Notes under the pieces: generated by a model | The model's database searches: none | The model's input: only the letters and a program-made list of their open reading frames with translations | Told to the model about the DNA's origin: nothing | Assembly (NCBI GenBank): GCA_032162705.1 | Contig: JAVRON010000095.1 | Coordinates: forward strand, 1 to 64,000 | Length of the DNA stretch: 64,000 nucleotides | Direction: 5' to 3' | Source: QHXN01 sp032162705 | Lineage (GTDB): Bacteria > Acidobacteriota > Blastocatellia > Pyrinomonadales > Pyrinomonadaceae | Shown: positions 26,973-35,577 of the stretch, one piece after another | Layout of the letters: every line of letters begins with the position of its first letter | How positions within the stretch are numbered: position 1 is the first letter of the stretch | Made by a program: the position numbers and the translations under genes

Positions 26973-27295
26973 TCGGCGAACCACCCGTTCGGGTCGATGA
27001 GCTTGATGCCGATGTGCTGCCGTCCGTCCGACTCATCCGTCCAGACGCCGTTGACCTCGGCTTCGAGCGAGCGTCCGAAGGGCGGCGTCAGACGCACGCG
27101 CATCCCTGTGTGTGCGGGGATGTCAGTGATGAGTGTCGCGCCGCCGCGGCTGACGCGTATCGCTTCGGCGGTGACGCGAAAGGGATTGTCGTCCGCGTTG
27201 CCGCCTTCGAGTTCGACGGTGAAATTGACCGGCACGCGCGGGCTGCGCGGGCGTTGCGATGGCGGGATTGTGTCCGTTTCAGTTGGGTCGCTCAT
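26969..27295 (-). CDS. PilZ-domain protein
   Basis: The 108-residue single PilZ domain probably binds cyclic di-GMP. It has an Arg-containing N-terminal switch (RPRSPRVPVNFTV) and the (D/N)xSxxG-like segment IRVSRGG, followed by a beta barrel (MRVRLTPPFG...VWTDESDGRQHIGIKLI). The second motif is not canonical at its first position, so affinity may be low. It is translationally coupled to recJ. The HD-GYP phosphodiesterase at 35.6 kb is the other c-di-GMP gene here. Confidence 0.75.
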   Translation of the reverse strand: MSDPTETDTIPPSQRPRSPRVPVNFTVELEGGNADDNPFRVTAEAIRVSRGGATLITDIPAHTGMRVRLTPPFGRSLEAEVNGVWTDESDGRQHIGIKLIDPNGWFAE

Positions 27296-27463
27296 TGAAG
27301 CTTCTGCCCTCCGCTCCCTGTAGGAATCAAACGCTTGCTAAGGGATGGGGCCAGATTAGTTTAACCGAACCGGCGGCGCGGCGCGAGTTCTAAACGATTT
27401 GATGTTTTCGGATTGCGAATTGGAAGGCCGACTTGCCTTTCGTCAACCCGCATTCCGCAATCG

Positions 27464-28351
27464 TCAGAGCGGCAGTATGATGCCGCGGAACAGCAGGACA
27501 AGTATGAGCGTGCCGACAATGAGGCGGTAGGCGATGAAGACGCCGGTCGAATGCGTGCGAAGGTAGCGCAGGAGAAACCAGATCGAGGCGTAGCCGACGA
27601 GTCCGGCGATGATAGTAGCGACGGCAAGCTCCACGCCGTTGCCGGACGGGAGCTTGTGCATGGCCTCTTTGAGTTCGAGCAGGCCACTCGCGCCAACCGC
27701 CGGAATCGAGAGCAGGAAAGAGAAACGCGCGGCGGTCTCGCGCCGCTCGCCCGCGAAGAGTCCGCCCATAATCGTGGAGCCTGAACGGCTCGCGCCCGGT
27801 ACAAGCGCGAGCACCTGCGCGAACCCTACGGCCAGCGCGTCGCCCACACCCAACTCTTCCATCCCGCGCCGTTGCGACCCGACCTTCTCCGCGATGAGCA
27901 GCAGAAGCGCGATGACGATCATCATCGTCGCGATCACCCAGAGGTTCTTCGTAAACGTCCCCTCGATCTGCTTCTTGAGCAGCAGACCCAGAACGCCGAT
28001 GGGCAGCGAGCCGATGAAGATGAGCCAACCGAGTTTCGCATCCGGCGAGAGACGCGAGCCGAGCAGGCCACGACCCTCGACGCCGGGCGGCGTCCCGCCG
28101 CGAAGCAGGATGAGATGGTCGCGCACAAAGGCGAAGCAGATGGCCCAGATGTCTCGCGCGAAGTAGATAAGGACGGCGGCGAGCGTGCCCAACTGAATGA
28201 CGGCAATCATCGCCGTCACCTGCTCCGCCTCAAGCGACTGCGAGAGTCCCGTCAGACGCGTTGCGAAAATCAGATGTGCCGTCGAGCTGACAGGAATAAA
28301 CTCCGTAAGCCCTTGCACGATACCGAGGATAATGGCTTGAAAAAGGTTCAT
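27464..28351 (-). CDS. uppP: Undecaprenyl-diphosphate phosphatase (BacA/UppP)
   Basis: The 295-residue polytopic membrane enzyme recycles the undecaprenyl lipid carrier for cell-wall synthesis. The N-terminal GIVQGLTEFIPVSSTAHLI and the central GASRSGSTI motif are the two catalytic signatures. ATG 28351 puts the first motif at its usual place; the longer frame upstream belongs to the neighbouring gene. It starts 10 bp after the SDR stop, so it is probably in the operon led by RNase J. Confidence 0.95.
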   Translation of the reverse strand: MNLFQAIILGIVQGLTEFIPVSSTAHLIFATRLTGLSQSLEAEQVTAMIAVIQLGTLAAVLIYFARDIWAICFAFVRDHLILLRGGTPPGVEGRGLLGSRLSPDAKLGWLIFIGSLPIGVLGLLLKKQIEGTFTKNLWVIATMMIVIALLLLIAEKVGSQRRGMEELGVGDALAVGFAQVLALVPGASRSGSTIMGGLFAGERRETAARFSFLLSIPAVGASGLLELKEAMHKLPSGNGVELAVATIIAGLVGYASIWFLLRYLRTHSTGVFIAYRLIVGTLILVLLFRGIILPL

Positions 28352-28361
28352 GTCGTTTTCG

Positions 28362-29135
28362 TCAATCGCGGAAGTTTGTGTTTGACGCGAGCCGGTCGTA
28401 GAGCGCGCCGGGCATGTACTTGAGTAGCCGGACGAGCGAGGCCAACTGCCAGGGAAAGGCGTAGGTGCGCGCACGCCGCTCGATGGCTTTGATGATGCGG
28501 CAGGCCGCGTCGTCCACTTCGATCAGGAAGGGCAGCTTCTTCTTCCTGTTCGCGGTCATGGCCGTGCGTATGAAGCCTGGATGAATGACCGTCACGTCGA
28601 TGCCGCTCTTGCGTAAATCGACGCGGAGGCTCTCGAAGAAGGTCGAGACGGCGGCCTTGCTCGCGCTGTACGCGCCGGACTTCGGCATGCCTCGGTAGGA
28701 GGCGAGGCTGGAGATGGCGACGAGTTGCCCGCTCCCGCGCTCAAGCATGCCGGGCAGCACGGCGGCCACGCTGTTGACGACGCCGATGACGTTAATCGAG
28801 ATCACGTCCGAAGCCTCGCCCGCGTTCAGACTCGCGCCCGCGGTCGTCGTGCTCATTCCTGCGTTTGCGATCAACACATCGACCTGTCCCCACCGCTCAC
28901 GCACGCGCCCGGCGACGCCCTGCATCTCTTCGTAGTTCCGCACGTCTGCGGGCAGCGCCAGAGCCTTCCCGCCCGCGCGCTCAACCTCTTCGGCGACCTG
29001 CAAAAGCTCGGCCTCGCGTCGCGCCGTCAGCCCGACGCGCGCCCCGCGCCTCCCCAACTCGACGGCGAGCGCGCGGCCTATCCCGCTCGACGCTCCCGTC
29101 ACGATGACGACCCTTTCCTTCCAGTCGTATTTCAT
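28362..29135 (-). CDS. Short-chain dehydrogenase/reductase
   Basis: The 257-residue classical SDR has the cofactor motif TGASSGIGRAL near the N-terminus, the NAG motif (IANAGMS), catalytic Ser in ISSLASYRG and YSASKAA with the Tyr-Lys pair. The Arg pair in LTARRE suggests NADP(H) preference. Substrate is unknown. It lies 24 bp after the ACT gene and 10 bp before uppP. Confidence 0.85.
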   Translation of the reverse strand: MKYDWKERVVIVTGASSGIGRALAVELGRRGARVGLTARREAELLQVAEEVERAGGKALALPADVRNYEEMQGVAGRVRERWGQVDVLIANAGMSTTTAGASLNAGEASDVISINVIGVVNSVAAVLPGMLERGSGQLVAISSLASYRGMPKSGAYSASKAAVSTFFESLRVDLRKSGIDVTVIHPGFIRTAMTANRKKKLPFLIEVDDAACRIIKAIERRARTYAFPWQLASLVRLLKYMPGALYDRLASNTNFRD

Positions 29136-29159
29136 CGAAGCTCTAACCTACGCTCCAAC

Positions 29160-29603
29160 TCAGCAAAGCTCGGCCACATGATTGCCGAGTACGCGAAGCG
29201 CCTTTCCCAGATCGTCCTGTTTGATGAGCAGATGGTCGCGCGAGAAAGCGGAGAGCGCGCCCACAGGGATTCCCGCACCCGAGAGAATCTCCGTCACGCG
29301 CGCGAGAAAGCCGACCACATTCCACGCAAGCTCTATGTCGAGCGTGACGAGCCGAAAGCCGCTCTCGACACGCGCGTCGCGCGCCGCGTGCCGCATCGAG
29401 CGCCAGTCCGCCTCTTCCAAAAGCAGCGTGACCTCGAAGCGGTCGCGCAGCAGGAAGAAGTTCGACTCCATGCTCGGACTCAACTCAGGATTTTCCAGCA
29501 GCCGCCGCCAGTCTTCATGGCGGAGTCCGACGAGAACGTACGTCGCCGCGGCGACCTCGACTTTCGCGTGGCGCAGAAGCTCCGCAGCGTCACCGTTCGA
29601 CAT
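29160..29603 (-). CDS. ACT-domain regulatory protein
   Basis: The 147-residue protein has two ACT-like halves, the second clearer (LDIELAWNVVGFLARVTEILSGAGIPVGALSAF). It resembles the stand-alone ACT/CASTOR-like proteins thought to sense amino acids. It starts 3 bp after the RNase J stop and precedes the SDR. Ligand is unknown. Confidence 0.75.
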   Translation of the reverse strand: MSNGDAAELLRHAKVEVAAATYVLVGLRHEDWRRLLENPELSPSMESNFFLLRDRFEVTLLLEEADWRSMRHAARDARVESGFRLVTLDIELAWNVVGFLARVTEILSGAGIPVGALSAFSRDHLLIKQDDLGKALRVLGNHVAELC

Positions 29604-29606
29604 AGT

Positions 29607-31298
29607 TTAGATTTGCACGACCACGGGCATGATGACCGGGCGTGTGCCGGTCTGTTTCTGGATGAAGCGTTTGAGTTCCTGACGGACGCGCTCTTTCAAC
29701 ACGGTCGAGTCGCGGCGCTCGTCGCGCGTGGCGGCATTGACCGTTTTGGCGACGAGGCTCTCCATCTCGCGAAGAAAGGCGGCAGAGTTGCCGTTGCCGT
29801 CCAAGCCGTTGACGCCGCGTGTGACGACTTCCGGCTCGCCTTCAAGCTCGCCCGACTCTTCGTCGATGGTGATGACGGGCGTGACGACGCCGTCGAAGGC
29901 GAGCTGGCGGCGCTCGCGTATGACCTCGCCGTCGATCTCGTCGAAGCGCGACTCGCCGATGAAGGTACGGCCCACTTCGCGCTTCTCGACGACGGAGGCG
30001 TGGTCGGCGTCGAGCACAAGCACGTCGCCGTTCTCGATGAGGATGATGTTGTCCGCGGGGAAGTCGCAGTGGTTCTTCAGGAACTCCTTGTGGCGGTAAA
30101 GCATTCGGTACTCGCCGTGGACGGGGACGACGAACTTGGGCCGCACGGCCTCGGTCATGATCCGTATGTCTTCCTGCGAAGCGTGGCCGCTGACGTGTAT
30201 GAGCCGCCGCTTCTCGTCGATGATGGCCGCGCCGCGCTTGTAAATCTGCCCGATGAGTTTTGAGATGGAACGCTCGTTGCCGGGGATGATGCGCGCGGAG
30301 AGGATGACCGTGTCGCCTTCGGAAATCGTCAGCCCCTTGTAAGTCTGCGATGACAACTGCGAGAGCGCCGCGCGCGGCTCGCCCTGCGAACCCGTGATGA
30401 GATAGACAATCTCGTCGTCGTGCAGCTTCTTCGCCTGCTGAAGCGAGACGAGCATCCCCTCGTGCAAATCGAGGTAGCCGAGCCGTTCGGCGATCTCGAC
30501 GTTCTTGACCATCGAGCGCCCAAGCACGCAGACCTTTCGGTCGAACTGCTGCGCCACGTCGATGACGATTTGCAGGCGATGAATCGAAGACGCGAAGGCC
30601 GCGACGAAGATTCGTCCTTCGGCCTCGGAGAAAATCTCCTCGAAGTCCGGAATGACGGCGCGCTCCGAAGGCGTGCGGCCCGGCACGGTGGCGTTCGTCG
30701 AGTCGGACGTTAAGGCCAGCACGCCCTCCTGCCCGTAGCGGCGGAGCGTCCGCAGGTCAATCGGCTCGCCGATGACGGGTGTCTCGTCAACCTTGTAGTC
30801 GCCTGTGTGAATGATCGTGCCGATGGGCGTATTGATAGCGAGCGCGAAGCAGTCGATGAGCGAGTGCGAGACGCGTATGAACTCGACCAGAAACTCGCCG
30901 ATCTGGACGCGGTCGCGCGGCTCGACGCGGTGCAGGAGCACGTCGCTCAAGAGGTCGTGCTCATCGAGCTTGCTTTCGATAAGTCCCATCGTGAAGTGCG
31001 AGGCGTAGACGGGGACGTTGAACTTTTTCAGCACGTAGGGGAGCGCGCCGATGTGGTCTTCGTGGCCGTGCGTGATAACGACGGCGAGGATGTTCTCGCG
31101 GTACTCTTCGAGGAAGTCGAAGTCCGGGACTTCAACGTCAACGCCGTACGCGCTCTCCGCAGGAAAGCCCATGCCTACGTCCACGAGGATCATGTCCTCG
31201 CCGTAGCGCACGGCCATACAATTACTTCCGAACTCGCCGACTCCGCCGAGGGGAATTATCTCAATTACGTTACTCACTTTATTTACAAATCTCTCCAT
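29607..31298 (-). CDS. rnj: Ribonuclease J
   Basis: The 563-residue metallo-beta-lactamase/beta-CASP ribonuclease performs 5'-3' exonuclease and endonuclease decay of mRNA. The metal motif VVITHGHEDHIGALPYVL, the beta-CASP region (LTSDSTNA, GSQGEPRAALSQL) and VSGHASQEDIRIM are all present. A C-terminal domain completes the enzyme. ATG 31298 gives the usual N-terminus; further upstream the frame has no family similarity. It heads rnj-ACT-SDR-uppP. Confidence 0.95.
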   Translation of the reverse strand: MERFVNKVSNVIEIIPLGGVGEFGSNCMAVRYGEDMILVDVGMGFPAESAYGVDVEVPDFDFLEEYRENILAVVITHGHEDHIGALPYVLKKFNVPVYASHFTMGLIESKLDEHDLLSDVLLHRVEPRDRVQIGEFLVEFIRVSHSLIDCFALAINTPIGTIIHTGDYKVDETPVIGEPIDLRTLRRYGQEGVLALTSDSTNATVPGRTPSERAVIPDFEEIFSEAEGRIFVAAFASSIHRLQIVIDVAQQFDRKVCVLGRSMVKNVEIAERLGYLDLHEGMLVSLQQAKKLHDDEIVYLITGSQGEPRAALSQLSSQTYKGLTISEGDTVILSARIIPGNERSISKLIGQIYKRGAAIIDEKRRLIHVSGHASQEDIRIMTEAVRPKFVVPVHGEYRMLYRHKEFLKNHCDFPADNIILIENGDVLVLDADHASVVEKREVGRTFIGESRFDEIDGEVIRERRQLAFDGVVTPVITIDEESGELEGEPEVVTRGVNGLDGNGNSAAFLREMESLVAKTVNAATRDERRDSTVLKERVRQELKRFIQKQTGTRPVIMPVVVQI

Positions 31299-31438
31299 AA
31301 GGCGTGCGCCGAGCGTCCGCCTTGAACCAATAAAATATGGGCGCGGGTCAAAAGTATAACACAACGCCAGTTCCATTCCGCCTCGCCCAAGTGCCTGCGC
31401 AGAACAGCGAACGAGCACGCGTTAAGTAAGAAAGTGGA

Positions 31439-31558
31439 ATTCACATGGATGGACAGGATTGACAGGATGAAGAATCGGAGATTTGATATTTGAAATCTCA
31501 AATCTTCAATTCGTGATGTCCTGATATCCTGTCCATCTTGTCCATCCATGTGAATTCA
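31439..31558. repeat. Hairpin repeat of GGACAGGAT units with a nested TTTGAAA core
   Basis: The arms GAATTCACATGGATGGACAG and its mirror (ending CCATCCATGTGAATTC) form a long stem. The centre holds an AT-rich GATTTGATATTTGAAATC-type sequence like the insert in the repeat at 3824-3873. It is located between rsmA and rnj. Confidence 0.8.
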
Positions 31559-31602
31559 TCCTGCCCCGTCCGCCGCCCGGCAAATGTAGGAATACCCGCT
31601 CG

Positions 31603-32427
31603 CTAACGCTCGCGGCTCTGTATCTCCCGCACGAGCGCGGCCCATTCGGCGAGCGTCAGCGCTTCCGCACGCCTTTGCGGATCGATGCCCGCGGCTTCGA
31701 GCGCCGCCTGCGCGCCGCCTGCTGGCTCGACGAGCGAGCACAAATCCGCGGGCGCGGAGCGCAGGTTATTGAGAATCGTCTTGCGCTTCTGCGCGAAGCC
31801 CGCGCTGACGAGACGCAGGAACAGACGCTCGTCCACTTCCCTCACCGGACTCTCGCGCACGCGCAGGCGCGCGACCGTGCTCCACACTTTTGGCACGGGG
31901 CGAAACGCGCCGGGCGGAACATCGAAGAGGGCTTCGGTTGAGCAGAAGGCTTCGACCACCACAGTCAGGTAGCCGCGCTCGGTCGAGCCGGGCGGCGCGT
32001 TGATGCGCTCGACGACCTCGCGCTGGAGCATCAAGACCATTTCCTTGACGCAGCGCCGCTGCTCTAAGAGTCTTTGAAGGATGGCGGTCGAGATGTTGTA
32101 AGGCAGATTCGCGATGACGCGTGTGCTTTGAGCAGGCTCGATGGTGGAACAGAACTCAGCCTTCAGCGCGTCAGCCTCGACCAGAGTAAAATTCTCACGC
32201 CCGCCGAAACGACCGCGCAAAAGCGGCACAAGCTCGCGGTCAAACTCGACGGCGACGACCCGCCCCGCGCCCTCTAAAAGAAACTCGGTCAACGCGCCGC
32301 GCCCGGGCCCGATCTCTAACACGGTCTCGTTCGCACGCGGCGCGAACACGCCGACGATGCGCCGCGCGTAAACGTCATCGACCAGAAAATTCTGTCCCAG
32401 TCTTTTTTTCGCGCGCAGCATGTTCAT
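31603..32427 (-). CDS. rsmA: 16S rRNA dimethyladenosine transferase RsmA (KsgA)
   Basis: The 274-residue SAM-dependent enzyme dimethylates two adjacent adenosines near the 16S 3' end. It has the N-terminal KKRLGQNFLVD, motif I LEIGPGRGALTEFLL, and the catalytic NLPYNIST motif. Upstream is a large nested palindrome, then ribD. Length and motifs are standard. Confidence 0.97.
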   Translation of the reverse strand: MNMLRAKKRLGQNFLVDDVYARRIVGVFAPRANETVLEIGPGRGALTEFLLEGAGRVVAVEFDRELVPLLRGRFGGRENFTLVEADALKAEFCSTIEPAQSTRVIANLPYNISTAILQRLLEQRRCVKEMVLMLQREVVERINAPPGSTERGYLTVVVEAFCSTEALFDVPPGAFRPVPKVWSTVARLRVRESPVREVDERLFLRLVSAGFAQKRKTILNNLRSAPADLCSLVEPAGGAQAALEAAGIDPQRRAEALTLAEWAALVREIQSRER

Positions 32428-32433
32428 AGCAGT

Positions 32434-32647
32434 CGTGACAGGTGACGGGATTAACGCTCCATATCACTTTTCAGTTGAGTGTAGAGTGAAATGAATTTCA
32501 CCGCAGAGGCGCGGAGTTCGCCGAGACTCGCAGAGACTTGAATTATTCTCTGCGCCCCCTCCGCGTCCTCAGCGCCTCTGCGGTGAAGCAGGCCACCGCA
32601 TTCACTCAAGTGGTAAGTGATATAAATCTTTCCCGTCACCTGTCACG
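32434..32647. repeat. Nested palindrome containing family A copy 4
   Basis: The outer arms GTGACAGGTGACGGGA (32435-32450) and TCCCGTCACCTGTCAC (32631-32646), plus a second pair (ATATCACTT with AAGTGATAT), enclose a 91-bp family A palindrome (32497-32587, TTCACCGCAGAGGCGC ... GCGCCTCTGCGGTGAA). The right half runs into the ribD gene and encodes its last 15 or so residues. Confidence 0.8.
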
Positions 32648-33720
32648 CCTTTCAGATAGCCGGTCATCTCTACGTCCTCGCCGCGGCGTGTGACCTCGAC
32701 ATCTTGAAGGCGCGCGGCGTCGCCGACAGTGAGAGCGCCCTCGCCTCCGACCGCGCCGAGTGCGTCGCCGCCGAGAATGATGGGGGCGATAAAGAAGCTC
32801 GCCTTGTTGACCAGCCCCGCGCGGAGGAATGCGCCCGCGATGCCCGCGCCACCTTCGATCAGAAGCCCCTGAACCTCGCGGCGACTCAACTCTTCGAGCA
32901 CGGATGCGAGGTCGCGCCCGCCCTCCGCGGCTTTCAAAACCTCGACGCCGCACTCCTCCAACGCGGCGACTCTCTGCGCGTCCGCCGTCTCAGAGGTGAA
33001 GACTAGGACGGGAGCTTCGCGCGCCGTTTGTGCAAGCTGGGATTGCGTGTCGAGCCGCAGGTGTTCATCGAGGACGATGCGGAGAAGTGTGCGACGGCGC
33101 TTGAGTCCGCTTCTGTCCGTGAGCAGCGGGTCGTCAATCGCAGCCGTGCCTGAGCCGATGAGAATCGCGTCATATCCGTGGCGCATGCGATGTGCGCGCT
33201 CGCGCGACTCCACGCTGCTGATCCAGCGCGCGTGGCCTGTGCGTGTGGCGATGCGGCCGTCGAGCGAGCATGCGAGCTTAAGATGTACAAAGGGGCGACC
33301 CGTGCGCACGGCGTAGATGTACTTTTCGTTGAGCCGCGCGGCCTCGCCCGCGAGCATCCCGACAGAGACCTCGACGCCAGCCTCGCGCAACGCCGCAAAT
33401 CCTCGCCCCGAGACGAGCGGGTTGGGGTCTTCAATCGGCGCGACGACGCGTGCTATTCCAGCGCGTATGAGCGCCACGGTGCAGGGCGGCGTGCGGCCCG
33501 TATGCGCGTGAGGTTCGAGCGAGACGTATGCGGTCGCGTCCCGCGCACGCTCGCCCGCCTGTTCGAGCGCCAGCGTCTCTGCGTGCTTCACGCCCTCATA
33601 AATGTAGAAGCCCTCGCCGACGACCTCGCCGCGCACGTCAACGATCACGCAGCCGACCAGAGGGCTAGGGCTGACCTGCCCCGTGCCTCTCGCCGCGAGT
33701 TCGAGGGCGCGCGCCAACAT
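32602..33720 (-). CDS. ribD: Riboflavin biosynthesis deaminase/reductase RibD
   Basis: The 372-residue bifunctional enzyme carries out the second and third steps of riboflavin synthesis. The deaminase half has VKHAETLAL (zinc ligand H46 and catalytic Glu). The PCxH...PPC segment reads LEPHAHTGRTPPC, with His71 where a zinc-binding Cys is expected and Cys80 retained. The reductase half has VHLKLACSLDGRIAT and LIEGGAGIAGAF. ATG 33720 is chosen; upstream codons lie in repeats. The C-terminal tail GDGKDLYHLPLE is encoded by a palindromic repeat. No other rib gene is near. Confidence 0.9.
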   Translation of the reverse strand: MLARALELAARGTGQVSPSPLVGCVIVDVRGEVVGEGFYIYEGVKHAETLALEQAGERARDATAYVSLEPHAHTGRTPPCTVALIRAGIARVVAPIEDPNPLVSGRGFAALREAGVEVSVGMLAGEAARLNEKYIYAVRTGRPFVHLKLACSLDGRIATRTGHARWISSVESRERAHRMRHGYDAILIGSGTAAIDDPLLTDRSGLKRRRTLLRIVLDEHLRLDTQSQLAQTAREAPVLVFTSETADAQRVAALEECGVEVLKAAEGGRDLASVLEELSRREVQGLLIEGGAGIAGAFLRAGLVNKASFFIAPIILGGDALGAVGGEGALTVGDAARLQDVEVTRRGEDVEMTGYLKGVTGDGKDLYHLPLE

Positions 33721-33733
33721 GCGCGTGTCGAAG

Positions 33734-33763
33734 TCTGGAGTCTGGAGTCTGGAGTCTGGAGTC
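33734..33763. repeat. Tandem GTCTGGA array
   Basis: Four 7-bp units of AGTCTGG lie just upstream of ribD. A degenerate relative (GTCTGAAGTCTGAAGTCTGG) is at 39903-39922. Confidence 0.8.
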
Positions 33764-33812
33764 AAGATGCTGAGACTTACGCTCGTAAGTTGAGAGTCGT
33801 GCTTGTTGAGGT

Positions 33813-33902
33813 TAACCACCGCAGACACAGAGGACACTGAGACTTCACAGAGAGTTGAATCCCTCTGTGCCCCCTCTGCGTCCTCTGTGTCTCTGTGGTT
33901 AA
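33813..33902. repeat. Family A palindrome copy 5
   Basis: A 90-bp palindrome running from TTAACCACCGCAGACACAGA to the mirror ending CTCTGTGGTTAA, between ftsY and ribD. Length and layout match the other family A copies although the arm sequence has drifted. Confidence 0.8.
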
Positions 33903-33977
33903 TCGCCGCTTACTCCATGCACGACTGTGACGTGACCGAGTGCAGGGATAAAGGCCCTACAAATTTAAAAACATCTC

Positions 33978-35402
<1,425 letters not shown>

Positions 35403-35451
35403 GCGATAGATAATTGCCTTTGCTGATTCGTCTCTCGAATTTAAAGCTCCG

Positions 35452-35481
35452 ATTATAACCGGAAGAAGAGCACCGCGACAA
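35452..35481 (-). promoter_or_regulatory. Predicted promoter of ftsY
   Basis: On the minus strand TTGTCG (35476-35481) is followed after 18 bp by a perfect TATAAT (35452-35457), giving a leader of about 45 nt to the ftsY start. Confidence 0.55.
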
Positions 35482-35577
35482 AAGTACACACGAGCGCCGG
35501 GCCGCCGCACTTCGTGATATAGAGTGCGGTGGCCGTCGTTCATGTCTTTAGAATTTTCAGAGAGGCGAGGGTGAGCT

